64,000 bases of DNA from SB11 sp037968475 (GCA_037968475.1 JBBKVO010000009.1:10613-74612); one strand, 5' to 3'. Numbered from the stretch's first letter, positions 1 through 8,505 are shown. A program made the numbers and translations. Notes: generated by a model from the letters alone, not told the origin.

Positions 1-40
1 TGTGAAAGAATATAAGGCGTATTTAGAAACTATTAAATAG
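1..40 (+). CDS. C-terminal end of an upstream gene (partial)
   Basis: Reading from base 2 gives VKEYKAYLETIK and a TAG stop at 38-40. The other two forward frames do not give a longer reading. The charged composition is plausible for a protein tail, but twelve residues do not identify a family. This may be the end of the gene preceding the transporter. Very tentative. Confidence 0.3.
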   Translation, partial: VKEYKAYLETIK

Positions 41-154
41 TACACTTAACTAGCTGTTTACTTTCTCTTATCAAACAATTAACAAATTCTTAACACAGCG
101 AGGTGTGTTGCGCGGTTAATTTTGAGCCGTTTTTTAGCCCCAAAGGGCAATAAA

Positions 155-1288
155 ATGAGCAAAAAAAAGCACACAAAACATAAGCACGGGCAAGAAACGG
201 TTTACTTAAACGTTTTTGAGCGCCTATTAAAAGAGCGTACTTTTTTAATCTTTATTGGTCTTGCCTTTATTGGTGCAGGCTTTGCCACCCTTAACTGGAG
301 GGTATCAATGTGGTTTGGTTTTGCTTTTACTGCTTATGCTGCTGTTGCTAATGATAGTATACAATCGTTAGGTACATTTATAGAAAGTAATAAACACCGC
401 AAATGGTGGGTGCTTTGGTTGTTTACAGGCGGTATACTTATAGCCACACTTACCTTTAGCTATATATATTACGATGGTGATGTAACCTACCACCGCCTTA
501 TTGATGATGCTGGCAATACCAAATACCCTCAGCCAACCCAATTTTCGTACTTTCAGCTAATAGCGCCTTTGGTGCTTATTATACTTACGCGTTTGCGTAT
601 GCCTGTATCAACCACCTTTTTGCTGTTAAGTGTTTTTAGTGCCGATACTAAAGGTATTACCACAGTAGTATTTAAAAGTGTTACAGGATATGGTTTGGCC
701 TTTATAGTATCGTTTGCCGTGTGGGCGCTGGGCTATAACATTATTAAAAAATACTTTAAAATGCGCAAGGCGCACAATGGCTGGGCAGTGGCACAGTGGA
801 TTATTAGTGGCGCATTGTGGGCGGTATGGCTTATGCAAGACGGCGCAAACATAGCCGTATACCTGCCGCGTAAGCTAGAGTTGTATCAGTTTATAATTTT
901 TACGGGAGTAATATTTATAGGCATGGCCTTGTTGTTTTATTTGCGTGGCGATAAAATACAAGGTGTGGTGAGTGAAAAGAAAGGTATTAGCGATGTACGC
1001 GCTGCTACACTTATCGATTTTACTTACGTACTTCTTTTAATATACAAACTATTTGTTAGCCCTATACCGCTTAGTACCACTTGGGTATTTTTGGGTATAA
1101 TTGGCGGACGTGAGGTAGCCATTAGCTTACTGCGCAAAAAAGAAGGGCACGGCCACAAAGTGCAGGCCTTGCGCTTGATAGGAAAAGATTTTCTATACGC
1201 CTTTATAGGTCTTGTAATTTCGCTGGTATTGGCATTGGGGGCTAACCCAAGCATACGTGCTGAGATATCTGCATCATTGGGTTGGTAG
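155..1288 (+). CDS. Divergent PiT-family (inorganic phosphate type) membrane transporter
   Basis: A 377-residue polytopic membrane protein with about nine to ten hydrophobic segments. It shows the two-fold signature of the PiT phosphate transporters in altered form: AVANDSIQSLGT near residue 64 with MPVSTTF near 149, then a second half with QDGANI near 228 and IPLSTTW near 304. PiT proteins use GANDxxN and P(V/I)STTH at these places, so substrate and coupling (phosphate or sulfate with H+ or Na+) are inferred from family only, and the changed residues leave transport unproven. I start at the ATG at 155; an in-frame TTG lies 33 bases upstream. The N-terminus is rich in Lys and His. The following gene is convergent. 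Confidence 0.72.
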   Translation: MSKKKHTKHKHGQETVYLNVFERLLKERTFLIFIGLAFIGAGFATLNWRVSMWFGFAFTAYAAVANDSIQSLGTFIESNKHRKWWVLWLFTGGILIATLTFSYIYYDGDVTYHRLIDDAGNTKYPQPTQFSYFQLIAPLVLIILTRLRMPVSTTFLLLSVFSADTKGITTVVFKSVTGYGLAFIVSFAVWALGYNIIKKYFKMRKAHNGWAVAQWIISGALWAVWLMQDGANIAVYLPRKLELYQFIIFTGVIFIGMALLFYLRGDKIQGVVSEKKGISDVRAATLIDFTYVLLLIYKLFVSPIPLSTTWVFLGIIGGREVAISLLRKKEGHGHKVQALRLIGKDFLYAFIGLVISLVLALGANPSIRAEISASLGW

Positions 1289-1375
1289 GTTAGTTATTGA
1301 GTAGCTTTTGATTATGACACTCGTGTAATATTAGACAAACTTTAAAAGTTCGCCAAATATTTATGCTTCGCTTTA

Positions 1376-1467
1376 GTCATCCCGAACTTGTTTCGGGATC
1401 TCGTTGCCCAATAACCGTTAACGCAGAGTGAGATGCTGAATCCCGATTGCTATCGGGACAGCACGAC
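1376..1467. repeat. Cloverleaf-like GTCAT...GAC repeat, copy 1
   Basis: An outer GTCAT / ACGAC pair encloses a first hairpin (TCCCGAA ... TTTCGGGA), a partial stem (ATCTC / GTGAGAT) and a second hairpin (TCCCGAT ... ATCGGGA). The same architecture recurs at 59891-59959 with different stem sequences. It fills most of the gap between two convergent genes, so it could also act in termination. A degenerate TTTGACAAA-type half palindrome (1331-1357) lies just before it. Confidence 0.6.
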
Positions 1468-1488
1468 GTGGAAAAAGAACCTCTGTAC

Positions 1489-2604
1489 TTATTCTTTTTT
1501 GTTAACGTTAGATATATTTATGCTGTTTTCTAACGATGGTTTAAGCGCTTGCCAAAAGGCATTGCGTAAAACATTTATTATAGCTTCCCAAACGCTAATA
1601 TCGGGCTGGTTAAACTTGCCTTGGATATTAAGCTTGGTAGCCAATTGCTCTTTATTCTGATTTTGGAAAACCTCGGCAATAGTTCCTACAAGTGTTTCCC
1701 ATGCTATTTGCAGCAGGTTGCCTTCTTCTTTGTTCCATTGCACCACGTCCAAATCTTTTATTATAGGTTTCACATAGCCCTTAAACTGCCCATCGCGGGC
1801 AGCAAACTCAGTATAAAGCTCACAAGTACCTTTTTTAACATCAAAGTTTCCATAGGCTTGCAGCATATCGTTTATTTTTACCAAGTTTAGCCTTTTCAGT
1901 TGCGCATTCAAATCAAAAGTTGGGTTTTTGGCCAGAGCATCTAAATCAATATTCAAATCAAAAGTGCCATCATATATAGCGCCTGTAGCTACAATGGTTG
2001 CGGGCAATATATTTTTTGTTTTATTAACGTTTGACAGGTTGTTGGCCTCTACCCTTATACTATCCATAAAAATGTCAATTTTTGGGCTAGAGTATGGGTC
2101 TATATAATGTATTTCACCACCTATTACCTCAAAATGATTCACCGTTATAGGTATTAAATTGTTTATCAGTTTTCTAAAATCAGCCGTGTCATTACTCAAA
2201 TTTTTATCGCGGTGCGTTGTATTTAAAAAATTGATTACGGGTTTGGTAAAGTATATTTCGCTAACAATCCGCCCTTTAAATAGCGATTTCCATTCTATCG
2301 AAAGATCTACACTGGGCGAGCTAAAAAAGGGAATAGTGTCGTTTTTAGAAGCCTGCTTTTGTATTTTAACAATTTTAATTTCTTTTATTTCGTACGCGCC
2401 ACGGTATAAGTGTAAATCAATATCTTCAACATGGCCGTAGTACTCATCCAATTCTGATAGCGATTTGTTTACGTACCTTAAAACAACTGTTGGTAGTATT
2501 AGGCGTATAACCACCAACACTAAAATAATAGCTATAGATATTTTGCCTGCTTTTTTGCCACGGCTCTTTTTCTTATCTGGTGTTAACTTACCGGGCGCTT
2601 TCAT
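1489..2604 (-). CDS. DUF748/AsmA-like membrane-anchored protein
   Basis: 371 residues. A Lys/Arg-rich start is followed by one transmembrane segment (about 21-45) and a large non-cytoplasmic beta-rich domain containing VDLSIEWKSLFKGRIVSEI and NHFEVIGGEIHYID. These phrases are typical of the DUF748/AsmA-like group, whose extended beta-taco domains are linked to outer-membrane lipid or protein homeostasis. The family call rests on general pattern and the exact role is unknown. The start is the only good ATG before the hydrophobic segment. The gene is divergent from the YihY gene, with 74 bases between the two ATGs. Confidence 0.62.
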   Translation of the reverse strand: MKAPGKLTPDKKKSRGKKAGKISIAIILVLVVIRLILPTVVLRYVNKSLSELDEYYGHVEDIDLHLYRGAYEIKEIKIVKIQKQASKNDTIPFFSSPSVDLSIEWKSLFKGRIVSEIYFTKPVINFLNTTHRDKNLSNDTADFRKLINNLIPITVNHFEVIGGEIHYIDPYSSPKIDIFMDSIRVEANNLSNVNKTKNILPATIVATGAIYDGTFDLNIDLDALAKNPTFDLNAQLKRLNLVKINDMLQAYGNFDVKKGTCELYTEFAARDGQFKGYVKPIIKDLDVVQWNKEEGNLLQIAWETLVGTIAEVFQNQNKEQLATKLNIQGKFNQPDISVWEAIINVLRNAFWQALKPSLENSINISNVNKKE

Positions 2605-2678
2605 TGTATATAAATATATTGTTGTAAGTTAAAGCAATAAGCCCATTAAGTGCTTACTTTTACTCTATTATTTTGGTA

Positions 2679-3596
2679 ATGAAAAAACTTACATACAAAG
2701 AGTATTGGCATATACTAAAAGACACCTTTGCTGCATTTTCTGATGATAAAATAACAAAACTTAGTGCTGCACTATCGTACTACACTATTTTTTCTTTACC
2801 GCCAATGTTGTTGGTAGCAATAAATATGTTTAGCATATTTTTTGGCCAAGAAGCCATTAGAGGCGAAGTATTTACCCTAATGCAAAGCTATGTAGGGGCT
2901 GATGCCGCCCAACAAATACAAGATGTTTTAAAAGAAACTACGCTAAAGTACGATTCGTTTTGGGCTACCATTATAGGCGTGGGGGCATTGCTAATAGGTG
3001 CAACGGGCATATTTATAGAAATACAAGACTCGATAAACTTTATATGGGGTTTAAAAACCAAACCTAAAAAAGGGATTATTAAACTGGTAATTAATCGCTT
3101 GTTATCATTTTCAATGATATTAGTATTAGGGTTTGTGCTTATGGTTTCTTTGCTGCTAAGCTCAGTAGTGGAGTTGCTATTGAATAGGCTAAAAGAACAG
3201 TTTAATGATAGCTGGATTGATGCCCTTTTTTATATTGATTATGTAGTTGTTTTTCTTACATTTTCTATACTAATAGCTTTTATTTTTAAAGTATTACCCA
3301 GTGCTAAAATAGCGTGGAAATATGTTTTTAAAGGAGCTATGCTTACCAGTATATTATTTATGATTGGTAAATATTTAATTAGTTTTTACCTTACTAAAAG
3401 TACTGCAATTTCTGCCTATGGAGGCTCAGGCTCGCTAATTGTGCTGCTGGCGTGGGTGTATTACTCATCAATAATATTGTATTTTGGAGTTGAGTTTACC
3501 CAAGTATATGCGCGCTATAAGGGCATACGTATAGAACCGGATAACTATGCCGTACGAATTGAAAAAAGTGTGCAAGAAAAGACAGATGGGGAGTAA
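2679..3596 (+). CDS. YihY/BrkB-family inner-membrane protein
   Basis: 305 residues with about six membrane helices. It begins with a soluble stretch (KEYWHILKDTFAAFSDD) and then the family-typical ALSYYTIFSLPPMLL near residue 30. The conserved GGSGSLIVLLAWVYYSS and ILYFGVEFTQVYAR segments lie near 250-280. This is the YihY/UPF0761 family, once mis-annotated as ribonuclease BN; its function is not established. I start at the ATG at 2679; a TTG two codons upstream is also in frame. The stop abuts the end of the convergent LEA2 gene, leaving no room for a separate terminator. Confidence 0.85.
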   Translation: MKKLTYKEYWHILKDTFAAFSDDKITKLSAALSYYTIFSLPPMLLVAINMFSIFFGQEAIRGEVFTLMQSYVGADAAQQIQDVLKETTLKYDSFWATIIGVGALLIGATGIFIEIQDSINFIWGLKTKPKKGIIKLVINRLLSFSMILVLGFVLMVSLLLSSVVELLLNRLKEQFNDSWIDALFYIDYVVVFLTFSILIAFIFKVLPSAKIAWKYVFKGAMLTSILFMIGKYLISFYLTKSTAISAYGGSGSLIVLLAWVYYSSIILYFGVEFTQVYARYKGIRIEPDNYAVRIEKSVQEKTDGE

Positions 3597-4472
3597 TTAT
3601 TTAATTAACACCGTTTTGCCCGTAGCTTCAATTTCAATGGGTATTTTTGAGATTTTATCGTTGCTTAACGTTGCGGTTAGCACTACCTTATAATTATCTT
3701 CTGCCTTATTAAAATAAATATTCCAGATTGTCCGCAGTGGTTTGTCAATATAAACAGTTAAGGGCAGGGTTATAAACGTTGATGAATTAGGCTTCACTTT
3801 TATTTGGTTCTTAAAATGTCCTTTACCGGCAATTTGTTCGCCAAACTGTACGGCATAACCAATGTTTGACAAATGCACCTCAATAGAGGGGCTATAATTA
3901 ATTATTTGCAGCTCTACATCCACATCCACTGTATTTTTACGTAAGTTTATTTTTCTTCTTTTCACCTTTACCACCTTAATATCAGGCGGGGTTGGCACGT
4001 GTATTTTTTGTTTTTTAGAAAAACTAACATCCATATTCCCAAAAAAGGTGTTGCACGATAATTCAAACTGCCCGCTAAGAAAGGTAGAGTCTTGCGATTG
4101 GAGGTTTTTAATTACGTGCCGTAGCTTTTTTATAGGAATTTTGAATTCAAAAACGGCAGTATCAACCGCGCCTCCTTTTTGAGATAAGTTTAATTGGTTT
4201 CGTTCACTAATTATGGGTACAGTATCTAATAGAATAGTGTAGAAAACACTGTCGATATAAATGGTGAATGGCGATACATTGGTTAAATAGCTTTTAAAAT
4301 TAATGTATGCAGTATCGTTTTTTATGCGCGCCTTTACAAAATTTTCGCCTGTAAAATCGGGCAAAACTAAGTGTAGCGCTTTTTTGGGGTTTAAATAATA
4401 AAAAACAGCGATGCCTATTATTGCGCTAATAACAACACCTATGGTAAACCTCAGTATGGTTTTTCTTTTCAT
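3597..4472 (-). CDS. LEA type 2 family protein
   Basis: 291 residues: an N-terminal membrane anchor (about 8-28) followed by two beta-sandwich regions of the LEA14/WHy type, about 40-150 and 165-285. Recognisable phrases are VDVDVELQIINYSPSIEVHLSNIGYAV (split here only by eye) and the N-terminal FKSYLTNVSPFTIYIDSV. Such proteins in Bacteroidota are envelope proteins of unknown task; plant homologues are desiccation-related. The hydrophobic start could be a signal anchor or an uncleaved signal peptide. It ends base to base with the YihY gene and is transcribed toward it. Confidence 0.65.
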   Translation of the reverse strand: MKRKTILRFTIGVVISAIIGIAVFYYLNPKKALHLVLPDFTGENFVKARIKNDTAYINFKSYLTNVSPFTIYIDSVFYTILLDTVPIISERNQLNLSQKGGAVDTAVFEFKIPIKKLRHVIKNLQSQDSTFLSGQFELSCNTFFGNMDVSFSKKQKIHVPTPPDIKVVKVKRRKINLRKNTVDVDVELQIINYSPSIEVHLSNIGYAVQFGEQIAGKGHFKNQIKVKPNSSTFITLPLTVYIDKPLRTIWNIYFNKAEDNYKVVLTATLSNDKISKIPIEIEATGKTVLIK

Positions 4473-4602
4473 ATTAGGTAGCGTTATTTACCCGTATTTT
4501 TTGTAGTTGAACTTCAACTGACAGAATAGTCTCTTTGCAATTTACCGCTTTTTAAGCACCTTTTTTACAATTGCTTTGTTTAATCAGAAGTGGCCCCCAA
4601 TA

Positions 4603-4634
4603 CAAATAAAAACCATCTCTGTTTTTGCAGATGG
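4603..4634 (-). terminator. Intrinsic terminator after the lipoprotein gene
   Basis: On the minus strand CCATCT ... AGATGG forms a 6-bp stem followed by TTTTTATTT. It lies 20-50 bases beyond the stop at 4653. Confidence 0.55.
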
Positions 4635-4652
4635 AAAGGGTAAAACTATCAA

Positions 4653-5312
4653 TTATTTTAAAATATAAATCTCCTTCAAGCTCTTCTCAGGGGTTAATGG
4701 CTCACTCATATAAATGTACTTTAACCACTTAATTTTTGAATGTAATAAACCAAGGATTAAGGCTTTTTTTTTATAGGAATAAACGGCGCAATTTTCTTTT
4801 TTGAAGGTAAAATTGCCCAAACGTTTTTTTATTTCGATAGTATCTAACCCTATAAAAGCTAATTCATGCAGGTCAAAATCATTGCAATGTGCTTCCAAAT
4901 AAATCAACTCTTCATCAGGGTCTAAATAATCATTTTGATACTTTCCCAAAGGCTTGTAGGTAATTATATTTAAGCCGTCTTCTCTAAAAAGGGTGTCTTT
5001 CTCAATATAACAACGTCCATTTGACCCAAAAATAAAAAAGTGATAATAAATGCCTTTATAACTTGGCTTGAAATAATAATCCTTTTGCCCTCCTGCACCA
5101 CTATTAGCCCCTTTTTTTACTTTTTTAAATTCGTACAAATCAAAAGGCTTAAATAAAAAACTGTCGCTATTTAACGGTTTTGAGGTTGTAGTTGGCGATA
5201 TGCTTATCTCACGCTCTACTGAATCGGTCTGATTCTCAAATACTGTTTTTGGATTCTTCTGCTTACACCCAATAAAAACAAATAGGACTATTGTAGCCGA
5301 AAGGTTTTTCAT
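4653..5312 (-). CDS. Hypothetical lipoprotein
   Basis: 219 residues. The N-terminus MKNLSATIVLFVFIGC has a hydrophobic signal ending in a Cys with the look of a lipobox, followed by a polar linker. The mature part is rich in Phe, Tyr, Lys and Asp and contains a Gly-rich segment (KKGANSGAGGQKDYYF near residue 68). I do not recognise a domain. Flanked by its own terminator and, upstream, by a long palindrome, so probably a single-gene transcript. Confidence 0.6.
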   Translation of the reverse strand: MKNLSATIVLFVFIGCKQKNPKTVFENQTDSVEREISISPTTTSKPLNSDSFLFKPFDLYEFKKVKKGANSGAGGQKDYYFKPSYKGIYYHFFIFGSNGRCYIEKDTLFREDGLNIITYKPLGKYQNDYLDPDEELIYLEAHCNDFDLHELAFIGLDTIEIKKRLGNFTFKKENCAVYSYKKKALILGLLHSKIKWLKYIYMSEPLTPEKSLKEIYILK

Positions 5313-5346
5313 TTATGGTTAACGATGAAAGTAATCAATAATATAC

Positions 5347-5391
5347 ATATCCATGTTTGACAAACTTTCAAAGTTTGTCAAACATGGATAT
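5347..5391. repeat. Perfect palindrome, TTTGACAAA core family, copy 1
   Basis: Two 22-base arms around a single central C (position 5369) are perfectly complementary. The inner part is TTTGACAAACTTT and its complement; the outer part (ATATCCATG) is unique to this copy. Related palindromes lie at 23663-23717, 47013-47065 and 61520-61546. Confidence 0.9.
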
Positions 5392-5401
5392 ACATCAAAT
5401 C

Positions 5402-5431
5402 AAAAACCCTCCCCACAAATTGTGAAGAGGG
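5402..5431 (-). terminator. Terminator after katA
   Basis: CCCTC..CACAA / TTGTG..GAGGG forms a hairpin with one two-base mismatch, followed on the minus strand by TTTTTG. It lies 29 bases past the catalase stop. An A/T run on the other side could make it work in both directions. Confidence 0.65.
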
Positions 5432-5459
5432 CAAAAAAGGAGGTACAATCTATGAAAAA

Positions 5460-6950
5460 TTAACGTTGCAGGTGTTTCATTACCTCATCAACATTTACGC
5501 CTAGGCCATTGGCTATGGCCATGCCCAATTTCACGTCGGCACGGAAAAAGTGGCACAATTGGCGGTTTATAATCTCGTCGCGTTTCTCGGTTTCAATGCC
5601 TTTCATGGCACCAACCACATTGTTTACCAAATGCTCTTTTTCGGTATCGTTTAGTACTTTGTTGTAAAACAAGCCGGGTTGGCTGTAGTGGTCGTCCTCG
5701 CCGGGGGCGTTACGGTCGTACCAATCAGCAGTAATACTGTCCAGTGTTTGTGCAGGCTCTTTGTAGCTTTCATCCGCCACTATATTGTCAAAACTATTGG
5801 GGGCATAGTTGGGGTTGCTGCCGCCATTATCGCCCATCTGCATTTGGCCGTCGCGTTGGTAGTTGTTTACCATGTACGGGCAACGATTCACTGGTAAGTG
5901 CTCGTAGTTTACGCCCAAGCGGTAGCGGTGCGCATCAGGGTATGAAAGTATGCGGCCTTGCAGCATTTTATCGGGAGAGTAACTAATGCCATCCACTACG
6001 TGTGCAGGGGCAAATGCCGATTGCTCTACATCTCTAAAATAATTATCGGGTACTTCGTTCAGTTCCATCACACCCACATCAATCAACGGGTAATCAGCAT
6101 GTGGCCAAACTTTAGTAAGGTCAAACGGGTTGACTGGGCTGTTTTTTGCCTGTTCTTCCGTCATCACCTGTATTTTTAGTGCCCATTTGGGAAAATCGCC
6201 CCTATCAATAGCCTCCACCAAATCACGTTGCGAGTGATCCATATCCGTAGCACGCATTTGGTCGGCCTCAGCACCTGTAAAGTTTTTAATACCTTGTTGG
6301 GTTTTAAAATGAAATTTCACCCAAAAACGTTCGTTTTTAGCATTAATAAACGAGTAAGTGTGGCTGCCGTACCCGTTCATGTGCCTGTGCCCATTAGGTG
6401 TACCTCTACTACTAAATAAAAACATTACTTGGTGCAAGCTTTCGGGGTTGTGGCTCCAAAAATCCCACATCATAGTTGGGCTTTTGGTGTTGGTGCGTGG
6501 GTCGCGCTTTTGCGTATGTATAAAGTGGCTAAACTTTTTAGGGTCTTTTATAAAAAAAACAGGTGTGTTATTGCCCACCAAATCCCAATTACCATCTTCA
6601 GTATAAAATTTCAAAGCAAAACCGCGCGGGTCGCGTTCGCTATCGGCACTACCTCTTTCACCACCAACGGTAGAAAAACGGGCAAACATTTTGGTTTGCT
6701 TGCCAACGGTGTTAAAAATTTTGGCTTTGGTGTATTGGCTAATATCATTGGTTACAGTAAACGTACCAAAAGCCCCGCTGCCTTTGGCGTGTACCACTCG
6801 TTCGGGTATACGCTCGCGGTTAAAATGCGCCATATCCTCGTGCAGAAAGTAATCTTGCAATAATAATGGGCCGCGTGGTCCTGCCGATTGTGTGTCTTCG
6901 TATTCGTGGTAAGGTCTGCCGCTTGCAGTTGTTAGTTTCTTATTTTCCAT
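5460..6950 (-). CDS. katA: Monofunctional heme catalase
   Basis: 496 residues, the length of small-subunit (clade 3) catalases, which convert 2 H2O2 to water and O2 in the cytoplasm. The catalytic residues are present: His54 in RVVHAKGSGAFG, Asn127 in DLVGNNTPVFF, and the proximal heme ligand Tyr337 in GRILSYPDAHRYRLG. The N-terminal SAGPRGPLLLQDYFLHE segment is family-typical. No signal peptide. It is divergent from oxyR, with an OxyR-type operator and a Bacteroidota-type promoter in front, and has its own terminator. Peroxide induction by OxyR is therefore very likely, though inferred. Confidence 0.97.
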   Translation of the reverse strand: MENKKLTTASGRPYHEYEDTQSAGPRGPLLLQDYFLHEDMAHFNRERIPERVVHAKGSGAFGTFTVTNDISQYTKAKIFNTVGKQTKMFARFSTVGGERGSADSERDPRGFALKFYTEDGNWDLVGNNTPVFFIKDPKKFSHFIHTQKRDPRTNTKSPTMMWDFWSHNPESLHQVMFLFSSRGTPNGHRHMNGYGSHTYSFINAKNERFWVKFHFKTQQGIKNFTGAEADQMRATDMDHSQRDLVEAIDRGDFPKWALKIQVMTEEQAKNSPVNPFDLTKVWPHADYPLIDVGVMELNEVPDNYFRDVEQSAFAPAHVVDGISYSPDKMLQGRILSYPDAHRYRLGVNYEHLPVNRCPYMVNNYQRDGQMQMGDNGGSNPNYAPNSFDNIVADESYKEPAQTLDSITADWYDRNAPGEDDHYSQPGLFYNKVLNDTEKEHLVNNVVGAMKGIETEKRDEIINRQLCHFFRADVKLGMAIANGLGVNVDEVMKHLQR

Positions 6951-6975
6951 AGTATTATTTTCTGTTTTGTTAATT

Positions 6976-7007
6976 CAAAGGTCATCAACCTATATTGATA
7001 AATCAAA
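6976..7007 (-). promoter_or_regulatory. Candidate katA promoter
   Basis: On the minus strand TTTG (7007-7004), 20 bases, then GACCTTTG (6983-6976). This matches the Bacteroidota TTTG / TAnnTTTG consensus except the first T of the second box. It puts the transcript start about 20 bases before the katA ATG. Confidence 0.5.
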
Positions 7008-7025
7008 CTGATAAATTCTATATTT

Positions 7026-7044
7026 GTATAGATAAAATCTATAC
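7026..7044. promoter_or_regulatory. Candidate OxyR operator
   Basis: GTATAGATAAAATCTATAC is a 19-base inverted repeat. Its inner 15 bases (7028-7042) fit the E. coli OxyR half-site ATAGntnnnanCTAT at every defined position. It lies directly upstream of the candidate katA -33 box, the normal place for an activator. A second, weaker ATAG-type half-site follows toward katA. The assignment rests on motif match and position. Confidence 0.65.
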
Positions 7045-7047
7045 TTC

Positions 7048-7160
7048 TTAACTCACCCCTGAAACCGAAATAGCCCGAATAGCAGCAAGTCGCCCCTCTC
7101 TTATAAAGAGAGGGGAAAAGTTGAGAGAAGGTACGGCTTTTATTTTTAGGGGTGAGTTAA
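7048..7160. repeat. TTAACTCACCCC terminal-inverted-repeat element, single copy
   Basis: 113 bases bounded by TTAACTCACCCCT and AGGGGTGAGTTAA, with an internal hairpin CCCCTCTC ... GAGAGGGG. It starts 4 bases beyond the OxyR operator. Related copies occur within 38572-38900 and 52245-52576. It looks like a small non-autonomous (MITE-like) element. A further short hairpin CCTTCCCC / GGGGAAGG lies at 7219-7237. Confidence 0.75.
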
Positions 7161-7318
7161 AAAAAAATAGATTAACCCCTACCCTAATAATGTCAATACT
7201 AAAATTGCCCAAATTTACCTTCCCCACAAGGGGAAGGCGACTGTGAAGCAAATAACCTGTTTATTAATTTGGTTGGGGTAAACATAAAACTGAAGACTAA
7301 AAACTTAAAACTGTCTCT

Positions 7319-8239
7319 ATGAACCTACAACAACTCGAGTACATAATAGCCGTTGATACCCACCGCCATTTTGCTATAGCGGCCGAACATTGCTTTGTTA
7401 CCCAGCCTACGCTGAGTATGATGATACAAAAGTTGGAGGATGAATTAGGTTTAAAAATATTCGACCGTAGTCGCCAGCCTGTTGAGCCTACCCCCGAAGG
7501 GAAAAAGATAATTAGCCGTGCAAGGCATATTTTAGTGCAAACCAACGAGCTTAAAAGCTTTGCGCGCGAGCAAACCCACGAAACTAATGGCGAGCTTAGG
7601 CTGGCGGTTATACCCACGCTTGCGCCTTATGTATTGCCTTATTTTTTGGGTAAGATGAGCGAAAAATATCCTAAGCTCTCTATCACAGTACGTGAGGCAA
7701 ATACGCTGCAAATAATAGAAATGCTAAAGCATGGTCAAACCGATGTGGGTTTGCTTTCTACCCCACTAAACGAGGCACAGATAAGAGAATATCCTTTGTT
7801 TTACGAAGAATTATTGGCCTATACCGATGTGCCACAACGCCATAGCAAATTGGTGCCTGCCGACTTAGAGCCCGATAAATTGTGGTTGCTAGAAGAAGGA
7901 CATTGTTTCCGTGCGCAGGTGCTAAACTATTGCGAGCTACGCAAAAATGCCAAAACCAAACCCAATTTGGTATACGAGGCAGGTAGCATACAAACCCTTA
8001 TAAACATGGTGGATGGGCAGGGCGGAACAACCATTGTGCCCCAATTGGCAACACTTTCTCTCAATCCCACACAAAAGAAAAAACTACAACGCTTTACCGC
8101 GCCTGCACCCGTGCGTGAAGTGAGTTTGGTAACCCATGCTCATTTTTCGCGCAGCAAAATATTAGATGCCTTAAAAGCTGAAATACTTGAGAATGTGCCC
8201 ATTAAGAATATGAAAGAGAAACGGGTTTTGGAGATATAA
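7319..8239 (+). CDS. oxyR: LysR-family hydrogen peroxide sensor OxyR
   Basis: 306 residues. The N-terminal winged helix-turn-helix (about 1-60) has the LysR pattern (AAEHCFVTQPTLSMMIQKLE). The effector domain keeps both redox cysteines of OxyR: Cys196 and Cys205 in GHCFRAQVLNYCE, with the same eight-residue spacing as Cys199/Cys208 of E. coli OxyR. GSIQTLINMVDGQGG is also characteristic. It should form a disulfide on H2O2 exposure and activate katA, which it faces divergently across an OxyR-type operator. The ATG at 7319 starts the standard MNLQQLEYI sequence. Confidence 0.95.
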   Translation: MNLQQLEYIIAVDTHRHFAIAAEHCFVTQPTLSMMIQKLEDELGLKIFDRSRQPVEPTPEGKKIISRARHILVQTNELKSFAREQTHETNGELRLAVIPTLAPYVLPYFLGKMSEKYPKLSITVREANTLQIIEMLKHGQTDVGLLSTPLNEAQIREYPLFYEELLAYTDVPQRHSKLVPADLEPDKLWLLEEGHCFRAQVLNYCELRKNAKTKPNLVYEAGSIQTLINMVDGQGGTTIVPQLATLSLNPTQKKKLQRFTAPAPVREVSLVTHAHFSRSKILDALKAEILENVPIKNMKEKRVLEI

Positions 8240-8245
8240 GACTAT

Positions 8246-8400
8246 CTTAACACTCACCCCAAATAATTTATATGAGTCTCGCTTATTCAAAATTTCTCCT
8301 CTCTTTTCCATCGGTTTGAAAACCGATGCTATTCATACCTATCGGCAACCCCGATAGGGTATAAATAGCGGCAGGTTTTAACCTGTCGAGAGCAAGAAGC
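8246..8400. repeat. Half TTAACTCACCCC element joined to the CGGCAGGTT repeat
   Basis: This gap holds a degraded half of the terminal-inverted-repeat element (8246-8312, CACTCACCCCAAATAAT...) followed by the second repeat in reverse orientation (8313-8400). The second repeat comprises ATCGGTTTGAAAACCGAT, CTATCGGCAACCCCGATAG and GGCAGGTTTTAACCTGTC, three hairpins in a row. Both parts recur together near 38.6-38.9 kb and 52.2-52.6 kb. Confidence 0.7.
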
Positions 8401-8466
8401 AAAGAGCTAAAAGCAACTACTATTTTTAGGCTGCATGTAAATGGATATAGTTACCCCACAAGGGGA

Positions 8467-8499
8467 TTTAGGGGTTAACCCATCTATTTACTAATTTTG
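8467..8499 (+). promoter_or_regulatory. Candidate promoter of the AraC-type gene
   Basis: TTTA (8467-8470), 21 bases, TAATTTTG (8492-8499). The second box fits TAnnTTTG exactly and ends six bases before the ATG, implying a leaderless or nearly leaderless mRNA. Confidence 0.45.
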
Positions 8500-8505
8500 T
8501 ACTGC

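Noticed and set aside
1331..1357. Possible fifth member of the TTTGACAAA palindrome family
   Set aside because: TTAGACAAACTTTAAAAGTTCGCCAAA has several mismatches between arms; it may be a relic but cannot be counted as a clear copy.
5679..6863. Several open frames of 60-144 codons on the strand opposite katA
   Set aside because: They lie wholly inside a certain catalase gene, have no homologous look, and their amino-acid composition is that of a reverse reading.
7048..7251. Open frame of 67 codons on the minus strand between katA and oxyR
   Set aside because: It lies over the terminal-inverted-repeat element, and the translation has no protein-like pattern.
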